Shown: positions 1-6,161 of the stretch, piece by piece
Layout of the letters: each line of letters opens with the position of its first letter
Position numbering within the stretch: the stretch's first letter is position 1
Assembly: GCA_044344145.1 (NCBI GenBank)
Contig: JBIJDM010000133.1
Coordinates: forward strand, 1-8,066
DNA length: 8,066 nucleotides
DNA from: JBAXGE01 sp044344145
GTDB lineage: Bacteria; Planctomycetota; Phycisphaerae; WQYP01
Direction: 5' to 3'
Notes under the pieces: generated by a model
Told to the model about the DNA's origin: nothing
What the model saw: the letters and a program-made list of their open reading frames with translations, nothing else
The model's database searches: none
Program-made: the position numbers and the translations under genes

Positions 1-211
1 CTGCCCGACGCAAGCGATTGTGTTCGGTGATCTGAATGATCCCAACAGCAAAGTGACGCAGATGCACAGCTTGGCGCGGACCTATGGCTTGCTCGATTTT
101 GAACTGAACACCAAACCGCGGGCCCAGCATCTGACGCGGATTCGGAATGTCAACGAAATGTTGGTGCCGGAAGCGACCACCGCCCCGGCAGCACCAGTGC
201 ACGAACATTGA
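1..211 (+). CDS. actB: ActB, alternative complex III iron-sulfur subunit (3' end only)
   Basis: This is the last 69 codons of a gene that begins before the window; the reading frame starts at base 2 and ends at TGA 209-211. The first codons read CPTQAI, which matches the last cysteine of a ferredoxin-like [4Fe-4S] motif followed by the usual Pro. The next part, GDLNDPNSKV, then RTYGLLDFELNTKPRAQHL and RIRN, is the typical end of the ActB iron-sulfur domain (family knowledge). ActB is the large periplasmic subunit that fuses a molybdopterin-oxidoreductase-like region lacking the cofactor to an iron-sulfur domain carrying electrons from the quinol site to the c haems. The protein ends in a Thr/Ala/Pro-rich tail and a final HEH. 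actC follows after 35 bases. The N-terminal domain and lipobox are outside the window, so completeness cannot be judged. Confidence 0.9.
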   Translation, partial: CPTQAIVFGDLNDPNSKVTQMHSLARTYGLLDFELNTKPRAQHLTRIRNVNEMLVPEATTAPAAPVHEH

Positions 212-246
212 ACATTGGGCCATGCGGCCCCAGGTAGAGGTTTTGT

Positions 247-1569
247 ATGACCAGTTTGCCTATCCATCGCAACGGTGAGCTCGATCGTGCGGACGAGCGT
301 CCGGTATTGATTACCGGCCCGGCCGATTTTGGCTTTGTCACCAACACCATCTGCGGCATTGTGGAAGCCCCCAAGCCGCCGCGCATCTGGTACATCATTA
401 TCGGCATCTCGTTTCTGGGCCTGATGATTCTGGGCAGTATGATCGGTTACCTGCTGTTCACGGGCGTGGGTGTGTGGGGTCTGAACCGTATCGGCTGGGC
501 GTTTGATATTACGAATTTCGTGTTCTGGGTGGGTATCGGCCACGCGGGCACGCTGATTTCGGCGATTTTGTTCCTGTTCCGGCAGAAATGGCGGACCAGT
601 ATTAACCGCTTTGCGGAGGCCATGACGATTTTCGCGGTCATGTGCGCGGGCATTTTCCCCGGTATTCACGTGGGCCGGGCGTGGCTGGCTTATTGGTTGG
701 GGCCAACCCCGAACCAGATGGGCATGCCTCCCAATTTCTACAGTCCGCTGCTGTGGGACGTATTCGCGGTCAGCACCTATGCCACCGTGTCGGCGCTGTT
801 CTGGTATATGGGCATGGTGCCGGATCTGGCGACCCTGCGCGACCGGGCCAAGAACAAGTGGGCATATTACGCCTATGGCATTGCGTCACTGGGCTGGCGC
901 GGCAGCAACCGGCACTGGCATGTGTATGAAAAAGCGTATCTGATTCTGGCGGCGCTGGCGACCCCGCTGGTGTTGTCGGTGCATAGCGTGGTCAGCTTCG
1001 ACTTTGCCACCTCGCAGGTGCCCGGCTGGCATACGACCATTTTCCCGCCGTACTTTGTCGCGGGCGCGATTTTCAGTGGCTTTGCCATGGTGCTGACGCT
1101 GGCGGTGCCGGCGCGGGCGATATTCGGGCTCAAGAATTTCATCACCATGCGGCATCTGGATACGATCTGCAAGATTATTCTGGTGACCAGTTGCATCGTG
1201 GGTTATGCCTATATGATGGAATGGTTCATCGCCTGGTATGGGCAGAATCCTTATGAAATCTTCCACTTCATGAACCGGTACTGGGGTCCCATGGGCTGGG
1301 CGGGCATCATCATGTTCGTCTGCAACGTGATCATCCCGCAGGTCTTCTGGTTCCGCTGGGCGCGGCAGAATATTGTGCTGATGTTCATCGTAAGTCTGCT
1401 GGTCAATGTCGGTATGTGGTTCGAACGTTTTGTGATCATTGTCATCGGCCTGCACCGCGATTTCCTGCCCAGCAGTTGGGGCAGTTATACCCCCACGCTG
1501 GTGGAAATCCTGACTTTTATTGGTAGCTTTGGCCTGTTCTTCTTTATGTTCATGCTGTTTTGTCGCTAG
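247..1569 (+). CDS. actC: ActC, NrfD-like quinol-oxidising membrane subunit of alternative complex III
   Basis: This 440-residue integral membrane protein has about ten hydrophobic segments (roughly 47-71, 88-112, 122-147, 169-193, 228-250, 268-294, 307-331, 347-366, 375-404 and 417-438), as in NrfD/PsrC-type subunits. Family hallmarks are GIHVGRAWLAYW (139-150), PLLWDVFAVSTY (167-178) and HSVVSFDFATSQVPGWHTT (246-264). His141 and Asp171 are the best candidates for the conserved His/Asp pair proposed to bind and deprotonate quinol in ActC; that role is family knowledge plus inference here. The ATG is set by AGAGG at 236-240, six bases upstream. The gene lies between actB and actD. The protein stops at TAG directly after the last helix, with no cytoplasmic tail, and is somewhat shorter than the homologues I recall (about 460-490 residues). 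The identity is firm; the 3' end deserves a check. Confidence 0.95.
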   Translation: MTSLPIHRNGELDRADERPVLITGPADFGFVTNTICGIVEAPKPPRIWYIIIGISFLGLMILGSMIGYLLFTGVGVWGLNRIGWAFDITNFVFWVGIGHAGTLISAILFLFRQKWRTSINRFAEAMTIFAVMCAGIFPGIHVGRAWLAYWLGPTPNQMGMPPNFYSPLLWDVFAVSTYATVSALFWYMGMVPDLATLRDRAKNKWAYYAYGIASLGWRGSNRHWHVYEKAYLILAALATPLVLSVHSVVSFDFATSQVPGWHTTIFPPYFVAGAIFSGFAMVLTLAVPARAIFGLKNFITMRHLDTICKIILVTSCIVGYAYMMEWFIAWYGQNPYEIFHFMNRYWGPMGWAGIIMFVCNVIIPQVFWFRWARQNIVLMFIVSLLVNVGMWFERFVIIVIGLHRDFLPSSWGSYTPTLVEILTFIGSFGLFFFMFMLFCR

Positions 1570-1573
1570 CTGC

Positions 1574-1615
1574 CCTGGGGGGCGTGGGCCTATTAAAACG
1601 CGACCCTGCCCCAGG
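1574..1615 (+). other. Possible mRNA hairpin in the actC-actD gap
   Basis: A perfect 7-base inverted repeat, CCTGGGG at 1574-1580 and CCCCAGG at 1609-1615, flanks a 28-base loop in which GGG 1586-1588 and CCC 1604-1606 could also pair. It sits just after the actC stop codon, in the longest intergenic gap of the window (89 bases). No T-run follows, so it is not a standard intrinsic terminator; a processing or stability element is possible, and chance in GC-rich sequence is equally possible. Pairing was judged by eye. Confidence 0.2.
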
Positions 1616-1658
1616 CGCATGGTCATGATCCGCATCATTAAAGGATGGATGTAGCGTT

Positions 1659-2258
1659 ATGCACGCCCCGGTAGAAACCTCATCGCCCCCCGCGCCGCCG
1701 ACGGTGTACGGCGTGCTGGCACAATTCTCGGATGTCAGTGGCATATTGCACGCCGCCGCGCAGGTGCGCGATGCGGGTTACACCCGTTGGGATTGCCATA
1801 CGCCCTTCCCGGTGCATGGCTTGGACAAAGCCATGGGTATCAAGCCCACCCGCCTGCCGGTGCTGGTTTTTGGTGCGGGCATGACCGGCACGATTGCCGC
1901 GGTATTTGGCCAATGGTTCCTGAATACCCCGCACATCACCACCGACGGTGGGGCGCTGGATCCGTATCCGCTGATCTTCAGCGGCAAGCCGTTTTGGTCT
2001 CTGCCGGCCAATATTCCCATTGCCTTTGAAGTGACGGTCTTGTTTGCCGCGTTGACGACCTTCTTCGGTCTGTGGGCGTTTTGTAAGTTGCCGCGCTGGC
2101 ACCATCCGGTGTTCAGCCGTCAGGCTTTCAAGGCGGCCACGGATGACAGGTTTTTTATTGCCATTGAAGCGAATGACCCCCATTTTGACCCCCAGAAAAC
2201 CGCTGCTTTATTGCAGTCGGCGGGTGCCAAGACGGTTGAGAATGTGCTGGACGAATAA
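1659..2258 (+). CDS. actD: ActD, DUF3341-type membrane subunit of alternative complex III
   Basis: This 199-residue protein matches ActD/DUF3341. An N-terminal soluble part contains VYGVLAQF (16-23), then GYTRWDCHTPFPVHGLDKAMG (40-60), close to the family signature in which a Tyr-x-x-Trp-Asp is followed by a Pro-Phe-Pro-Val-His-Gly-Leu-Asp. Two transmembrane helices follow (about 66-88 and 119-142), joined by a loop containing YPLIFSGKPFWSLPANIP, also typical. The C-terminal part, DDRFFIAIEANDPHFD (162-177) and the final GAKTVENV, is the usual end of the family. ActD contacts the membrane subunits; it carries no cofactor and its exact role is not settled in the family. The chosen ATG lies 13 bases after AAAGGA (1640-1645). 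It keeps the usual distance to the VYG motif. actE starts 27 bases downstream. Confidence 0.93.
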   Translation: MHAPVETSSPPAPPTVYGVLAQFSDVSGILHAAAQVRDAGYTRWDCHTPFPVHGLDKAMGIKPTRLPVLVFGAGMTGTIAAVFGQWFLNTPHITTDGGALDPYPLIFSGKPFWSLPANIPIAFEVTVLFAALTTFFGLWAFCKLPRWHHPVFSRQAFKAATDDRFFIAIEANDPHFDPQKTAALLQSAGAKTVENVLDE

Positions 2259-2285
2259 TTTTTCAGTATTGCTTGGGATGCGTTT

Positions 2286-3092
2286 ATGAAGCCTCAGATT
2301 TGGGTACTTTTGGCCTTGGTGGTGTGTGCGGCGGCGTTACCGTTTGCACTCATTGCCCGCAGCCGCGCGCTGCGTGCCGACGAGACGGCGCCGCATCTGG
2401 TGCTGGATATGGACAAGCAGCCGAAATTCCGCCCCCAGCGTGAAAGCACGATCTTCGCCGATGGCCGGATTGCCCGCCCGCGCATTGACGGTACGCTGGC
2501 CAAGGAAGACATGATCCTGAAACCCGAATACCTCAACGACGCCGACAATCCCCGGGTGCTGAATTCGGATAATACCCCCATGGTGATGACCGACCCCGCG
2601 CAGTATGACCGCATTATGTACGGTCAGGTCAAAGACGCACAGGGCGTGTATCAATGGGTGAAGGATATTCCGATTGCCGTCACACCCGATCTGCTGAAAC
2701 GCGGGCAGGAACGCTACAACATTTACTGCCTGCCCTGTCACGGCGGCAGCGGCTATGGCGATGGCCCGGTGGCCCGTCGGGCCGTGCAGTTGAAAGAATC
2801 CGGCTCCACGCAGGCGATGCTCTGGAATGCCCCCACCAGTTACCACACCGACGAAATCCGCAATCGGCCGGATGGCAGTATCTACAACACCATCACCAAT
2901 GGCGCCCGCACAATGGCCGCGTATGGCCGTCAGGTCAACGTGCTCGACCGCTGGGCGATTGTGGCCTATGTGCGGGCTTTGGAAACCAGTCAAAATTACA
3001 ATTTGGGCACCGACCCGGCGGGGCTGAAGCCCGAGGCGATGCGGGATCTGGGCCGGATGGTGGCCCCGACGACCGCCCCGGCCAAGCCCTGA
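2286..3092 (+). CDS. actE: ActE, monohaem cytochrome c subunit of alternative complex III
   Basis: This 268-residue exported cytochrome c has an N-terminal hydrophobic segment (5-24) that acts as signal or anchor. Cys14 lies inside it but follows Val13, so this is not a normal lipobox. A linker region contains FADGRIARPRIDGTLA (57-72), typical of ActE, where such arginine and proline residues precede the haem domain. One haem-binding motif is present, C148-LP-C151-H152, with the usual ERYNIYCLPCHG context. The likely axial ligand is Met210 in ITNGARTMAAYG, where family members generally have Met-Pro. The final helix is DRWAIVAYVRAL (221-232). The protein ends in APTTAPAKP. GGGA at 2275-2278 gives a modest ribosome-binding site seven bases before the ATG. 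It should pass electrons out of ACIII, on the periplasmic side, toward the oxidase. Confidence 0.94.
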   Translation: MKPQIWVLLALVVCAAALPFALIARSRALRADETAPHLVLDMDKQPKFRPQRESTIFADGRIARPRIDGTLAKEDMILKPEYLNDADNPRVLNSDNTPMVMTDPAQYDRIMYGQVKDAQGVYQWVKDIPIAVTPDLLKRGQERYNIYCLPCHGGSGYGDGPVARRAVQLKESGSTQAMLWNAPTSYHTDEIRNRPDGSIYNTITNGARTMAAYGRQVNVLDRWAIVAYVRALETSQNYNLGTDPAGLKPEAMRDLGRMVAPTTAPAKP

Positions 3093-3125
3093 GTCGCAAC
3101 GTTTTTTATTTGAGATAAGCGCATT

Positions 3126-4463
3126 ATGGGACACGCTACGACACAACCGAAGTTAGACGAGAAGCTGCACTTGGACACGCTGGCGCCCAAACTGTTGGCC
3201 GGTGGTCTGGTCATTGGCGTGGCCGGTCTGGCCGGTGCCTTTGTGCTGGGGTATATGCCCGAAGCGCAACGCGGGCATTTTTACCATGCCTATCTGATGA
3301 GTTTCTGTTTCTATCTGGCGATTGCGTTGGGGGCATTGTTCTTTGTCCTGATCCAACATCTGACCCGGGCGGGTTGGTCGGTGGTGGTGCGGCGGTTGGC
3401 CGAGGGGATCAGTGCGACCCTGCCTTTGTTGGCCCTGTTGGCCTTGCCAATTGTAATCCCGGTCCTGACGCATACCGATCATCTGTATCATTGGACCCAC
3501 GCCCACGTCGTTGCCGAAGACAAAATTCTGCTGGGTAAATCCGCCTATCTCAACCCCACTTTCTTTGGGATTCGCGTGGCGGTGTATTTCGTGGTCTGGT
3601 GTGGCATCGCGTTGTATTACCGCGGCTTGTCCATCCGGCAGGATCATACCGGCTCCAATCAACTCACCATGCGTATGCAAAGTCTGTCGCCCCTCGCCAT
3701 GATCTTATTCGCTATCACCCTCACGCTCGCGGCGGTGGATTTTCTGATGAGTCTCAACCCGCACTGGTTCAGTACCATGTGGGGCGTGTATTACTTCTCG
3801 ACGTGCGTGCTGGCGGGCGTGAGTGTTCTGATTCTATTGTCAGTCTGGCTGCAAAAGACCGGCCGCTTGGCCACCTCGATCACGCTGGAACATTATCATG
3901 ATCTGGGCAAGCTGGTCTTCGCCTTCACGGTCTTCTGGGCCTATATCGCCTTCAGTCAGTATATGTTGATCTGGTATGCCAATTTACCCGAAGAAACCTC
4001 GTGGTATTACCCCCGGCAGTTGGGCCCGTGGGGCTGGGTGTCGCTGGCGCTGGTCGTGCTGCACCTGCTGGTGCCGTTTGTGGGCATGATTTCCCGCGCG
4101 GTCAAACGCAAACGCGGACTGCTGACCATCTGGGCCATTTGGACCCTGTTGGTATGTCTGCTGGATTTGTTCTGGATTGTGATTCCCCAGCATTGGATCG
4201 GTCAGGCCTTGGAATTGACCGACAGCAAGTACGTCAGCAGCTTTGCCAAGTCAGCAGATGATATTTACGCCCTGTCGAACCCCAAGATTTACGAACTCCT
4301 GTCCGAACCGTTCCACGCCACGCCCATGCTGATTCTGGGATTGTGTCTGGTGGGTATGGGTGGGTTGTTCGTGGCGACCTTGGCGCTCATGCTGAAGTCC
4401 GCCGCACTACGGCCGGTGCAGGATCCGCGCCTGGATGAATCGCTGGCCTTCGAGAATTATTGA
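3126..4463 (+). CDS. actF: ActF, second NrfD-like membrane subunit of alternative complex III
   Basis: This 445-residue protein has about ten transmembrane segments (roughly 22-43, 51-78, 94-115, 145-165, 188-208, 217-241, 260-285, 300-323, 331-354 and 397-424). Diagnostic ActF stretches are DFLMSLNPHWFSTMWGVYY (205-223), FAFTVFWAYIAFSQYMLIWY (265-284) followed by ANLPEET, and the C-terminal DPRLDESLAFENY (433-445). ActF resembles ActC, but in studied complexes the quinol site is assigned to ActC; ActF is discussed as a possible proton path. The cytoplasmic or periplasmic loop around 113-128 is rich in histidine (THTDHLYHWTHAHV), which is also common in homologues. The start ATG follows a weak GAGA (3112-3115); the reading N-terminal to the first helix is only about 20 residues, which is normal. 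The next small gene begins 18 bases after the stop, so translational coupling is plausible. Confidence 0.94.
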   Translation: MGHATTQPKLDEKLHLDTLAPKLLAGGLVIGVAGLAGAFVLGYMPEAQRGHFYHAYLMSFCFYLAIALGALFFVLIQHLTRAGWSVVVRRLAEGISATLPLLALLALPIVIPVLTHTDHLYHWTHAHVVAEDKILLGKSAYLNPTFFGIRVAVYFVVWCGIALYYRGLSIRQDHTGSNQLTMRMQSLSPLAMILFAITLTLAAVDFLMSLNPHWFSTMWGVYYFSTCVLAGVSVLILLSVWLQKTGRLATSITLEHYHDLGKLVFAFTVFWAYIAFSQYMLIWYANLPEETSWYYPRQLGPWGWVSLALVVLHLLVPFVGMISRAVKRKRGLLTIWAIWTLLVCLLDLFWIVIPQHWIGQALELTDSKYVSSFAKSADDIYALSNPKIYELLSEPFHATPMLILGLCLVGMGGLFVATLALMLKSAALRPVQDPRLDESLAFENY

Positions 4464-4481
4464 GCTTGCTAAGGATACGGT

Positions 4482-4838
4482 ATGGCACACGATACAGCCC
4501 ACGACTCTGCCCACGATACCACCGCCGCCCGCGATGCCGGTACGGATGTGAATGTGCAGATGCTGGCCATTATACTGGTCTTCACGGCCGTGGCCTTTTT
4601 CCTGATTGTGGTGGCCATTCAGGCGCTGTTTTATAACACCGACCGGGGCGAGGAATTACGCAAATTGGCCCCCTCGCTGGAATTGCAGGCCACTCTGGCG
4701 GAGCAAAATAACCAGATTAACGGCTATCGTTGGATTAATGAGCCCCAGCAGACAGTCAGTATTCCGATTGAAAAGGCCCAAGAATTGGTGGTGGCACGCT
4801 ATCAGGCGGTCGCTACTACGCAGACGCGTCAGCCTTGA
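4482..4838 (+). CDS. Small single-helix membrane protein with an N-terminal His-Asp repeat (possible ActG-position or oxidase accessory protein)
   Basis: This 118-residue protein is not securely named. Its N-terminus repeats AHDT-AHDS-AHDT, putting His-Asp pairs at 3-4, 7-8 and 11-12. One transmembrane helix follows (about 26-50), then a polar region (51-82) likely to be helical, then YRWINEPQQTVSIPIEKAQEL (82-102). That last piece resembles a motif (Tyr-x-Trp-Ile/Val-Asp/Asn, then Val-x-Ile-Pro-Ile-x-x-Ala) that I recall from small uncharacterised proteins beside SCO and cytochrome oxidase genes; this rests on memory, not a search. AAGGA at 4471-4475 is a good ribosome-binding site six bases before ATG. 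It lies between actF and the sco/cox genes. It occupies the slot where some act clusters carry actG, but homology to ActG is not shown. The His-Asp repeat could bind metal; this is speculation. Confidence 0.78.
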   Translation: MAHDTAHDSAHDTTAARDAGTDVNVQMLAIILVFTAVAFFLIVVAIQALFYNTDRGEELRKLAPSLELQATLAEQNNQINGYRWINEPQQTVSIPIEKAQELVVARYQAVATTQTRQP

Positions 4839-4874
4839 TTTGGCCGGGGCGTCATATCGGAGGTTGGTCGGGGT

Positions 4875-4884
4875 AAGGAAGAGG
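4875..4884 (+). promoter_or_regulatory. Ribosome-binding site of the 89-residue small protein
   Basis: AAGGAAGAGG is a strong purine-rich Shine-Dalgarno-like stretch ending seven bases before the ATG at 4892. It is one of the best in the window and is a main reason to accept the short gene that follows. Confidence 0.6.
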
Positions 4885-4891
4885 CGGAATT

Positions 4892-5161
4892 ATGTTCGCT
4901 GGCGGTATAGTTTTGATTCTGGTGGCCATTGTGGCGGTTTTGGGCGTTGTGGCGCTGCTGCTGCTGGGCACCATGATTTGGGCCTGGTTAGGCAATCAGA
5001 ATGCCCAAGGCAACCAGCCCCAGGAAGATGTGGACGCGCTGGTTGAGTCGGCGGATGCGGAAAAGAGTCTGGCGGCGGGCGATCACGGTACCGATGATCC
5101 GGCTTTGGCCCCGGCAGATAATGCGGCCGAGAGTGCCAGTGGTGGCGCCGCCGACGAATAG
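4892..5161 (+). CDS. Small single-helix membrane protein with a highly acidic tail, function unknown
   Basis: I do not recognise this 89-residue protein. Residues 1-34 form one long uncharged hydrophobic segment (FAGGIVLILVAIVAVLGVV onward, ending near IWAWLG). Residues 35-89 are low in complexity and rich in Ala, Gly, Asp, Glu, Asn and Gln. The tail has 13 Asp/Glu against a single Lys, so it is strongly acidic and probably disordered. A strong ribosome-binding site precedes it. It fits neatly between its neighbours, 53 bases after the previous stop and 52 bases before the sco start, which supports a real gene. Topology is unclear because there are no charges before the helix. If the tail is periplasmic it could attract basic cytochrome c, as acidic hinge-type subunits do in bc1 complexes; this is conjecture. 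A longer overlapping reading frame over the same bases lacks any family features. Confidence 0.65.
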   Translation: MFAGGIVLILVAIVAVLGVVALLLLGTMIWAWLGNQNAQGNQPQEDVDALVESADAEKSLAAGDHGTDDPALAPADNAAESASGGAADE

Positions 5162-5201
5162 CCGCGCTAGAATGGCCCACGGGACCTGTGTGCCCGAGAA
5201 T

Positions 5202-5209
5202 AAAGAGGA
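5202..5209 (+). promoter_or_regulatory. Ribosome-binding site that fixes the sco start
   Basis: AAAGAGGA ends four bases before ATG 5214. The same frame is open upstream to 5001, but only the ATG at 5214 has this site and is followed at once by a signal peptide, so 5214 is the start. Confidence 0.65.
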
Positions 5210-5213
5210 TGCC

Positions 5214-6125
5214 ATGCAGTTGAAACTAATCCCACGCCTACTGGCCTGCCTGTGCCTGACTTTCGGTCTGGTATCAACCTCATCGGTTGCGGCACAGGGC
5301 TTCAATATGTCCGCCCGAGTTAACGACGCCGGGACGATTGACCCGGTCACCCAAACCGTGCCGGAATTGACACCGGGAGTTCTGGGCGCGGAAATCAAAG
5401 AAAATCTGGGGGCACAACTGCCCTTGGACGCCACGTTTTACGATGAGACCGGTCAACCCGTCCGACTGGGCGATTTCTTTGGTAAAGGTCGCCCCGTTGT
5501 TGTGACTATGGTCTATTACGAATGTCCGCAACTGTGTAACTTGATACTCAATGGCATGGCCGAAGCCCTGAAGGCACAGAAACTGGAGATGGGCAAAGAC
5601 TACGAAGTGGTGACGATCAGTTTTGTCGAACGCGAAAAGTCTCCCCTCGCCCTGCGTAAAAAAGCCAACTATCTCAAAGAATACGCCATCCCCGGTGCGG
5701 ACAAATATTGGCATTTCCTGACCGGCAAAGAAGCTCAGATCAATCAGGTGTGCGATGTGCTGGGCTTTGGTTATCGCTATAACCCCGCCAATAACGAATA
5801 TCTGCATCAGGCGGGCATCTATTTTGTTACCGAAAAAGGCGTGGTCTCCCGGCTGGCCTACGGCGTGGAATATGAAACCGGTGTGGTGCGCGACTCATTG
5901 CTGCTGGCTGGCGAGGGCAAGGTGGGTTCACCCTTGGAACGGTTCTTTATGAACTGCGGCTTGCGGGAATTTAATCATGCCACCGGCATGTATAGCTGGC
6001 GGGTCTGGGCGGTGATGCAGTTTAGTATGTTGGCGGTAGTGGCCGTGGTGGCCCTGTGGCTGGGGCGGTTCTGGTACCGCGAATTCAAAAAGAACAAAGC
6101 TTTACGCACTGGTCCGGTGGCTTAA
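5214..6125 (+). CDS. sco: SCO/SenC family copper chaperone for cytochrome oxidase, with C-terminal membrane anchor
   Basis: This 303-residue protein probably delivers or reduces copper for the CuA site of the oxidase encoded just downstream. A signal peptide covers about 1-27 (KLIPRLLACLCL, then VAAQG). The thioredoxin-like domain runs from about 58 to 235 and has the copper-binding YYECPQLCN, giving Cys104 and Cys108 (CxxxC), with His198 in YLHQAGIYFVT as the third ligand. GRPVVVTMVYYECPQ and LRKKANYLKEY are typical. After the core come NCGLREFNHATGMYS (247-261) and one transmembrane helix (about 265-285), the extended form seen in SCO proteins of act-cox clusters. The loop that often reads Ser-Phe/Ile-Asp-Pro is SFVERE here, and Asp before the ligand His is Leu197. 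The start was chosen by signal peptide and ribosome-binding site. It lies 36 bases ahead of coxB. Confidence 0.93.
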   Translation: MQLKLIPRLLACLCLTFGLVSTSSVAAQGFNMSARVNDAGTIDPVTQTVPELTPGVLGAEIKENLGAQLPLDATFYDETGQPVRLGDFFGKGRPVVVTMVYYECPQLCNLILNGMAEALKAQKLEMGKDYEVVTISFVEREKSPLALRKKANYLKEYAIPGADKYWHFLTGKEAQINQVCDVLGFGYRYNPANNEYLHQAGIYFVTEKGVVSRLAYGVEYETGVVRDSLLLAGEGKVGSPLERFFMNCGLREFNHATGMYSWRVWAVMQFSMLAVVAVVALWLGRFWYREFKKNKALRTGPVA

Positions 6126-6161
6126 CGGCGCCGGTTACATTTGGACCCGATTGAGTAGAAG

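Noticed and set aside
20..211. Separate small gene starting with GTG at 20
   Set aside because: The same frame is open from base 2 and carries the ActB iron-sulfur motif before the GTG, so this is just the end of actB.
203..216. Short tandem repeat (GAACATT twice) at the actB stop
   Set aside because: Two seven-base copies are too little to suggest a function; chance is sufficient.
886..1638. Long minus-strand reading frame opposite actC (250 codons)
   Set aside because: It lies antisense to a clear family member, is rich in His, Arg and Gln with no domain, and has the look of a GC-rich shadow frame.
3102..3107. Run of six T after actE as an intrinsic terminator
   Set aside because: There is no convincing stem directly upstream, and actF starts 18 bases further on in the same direction.
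2337..3146. Long minus-strand reading frame opposite actE (269 codons)
   Set aside because: Antisense to a well-supported cytochrome gene, with no recognisable domain or suitable start signal.
4606..5046. Overlapping 146-codon frame across the two small genes
   Set aside because: It is rich in Arg and Trp, matches no family, and overlaps two frames that have membrane helices and good ribosome-binding sites.
5001..5213. N-terminal extension of the SCO protein to 5001
   Set aside because: The extension is basic shadow sequence over the 89-residue gene, and it would bury the signal peptide that starts at 5214 behind its own ribosome-binding site.
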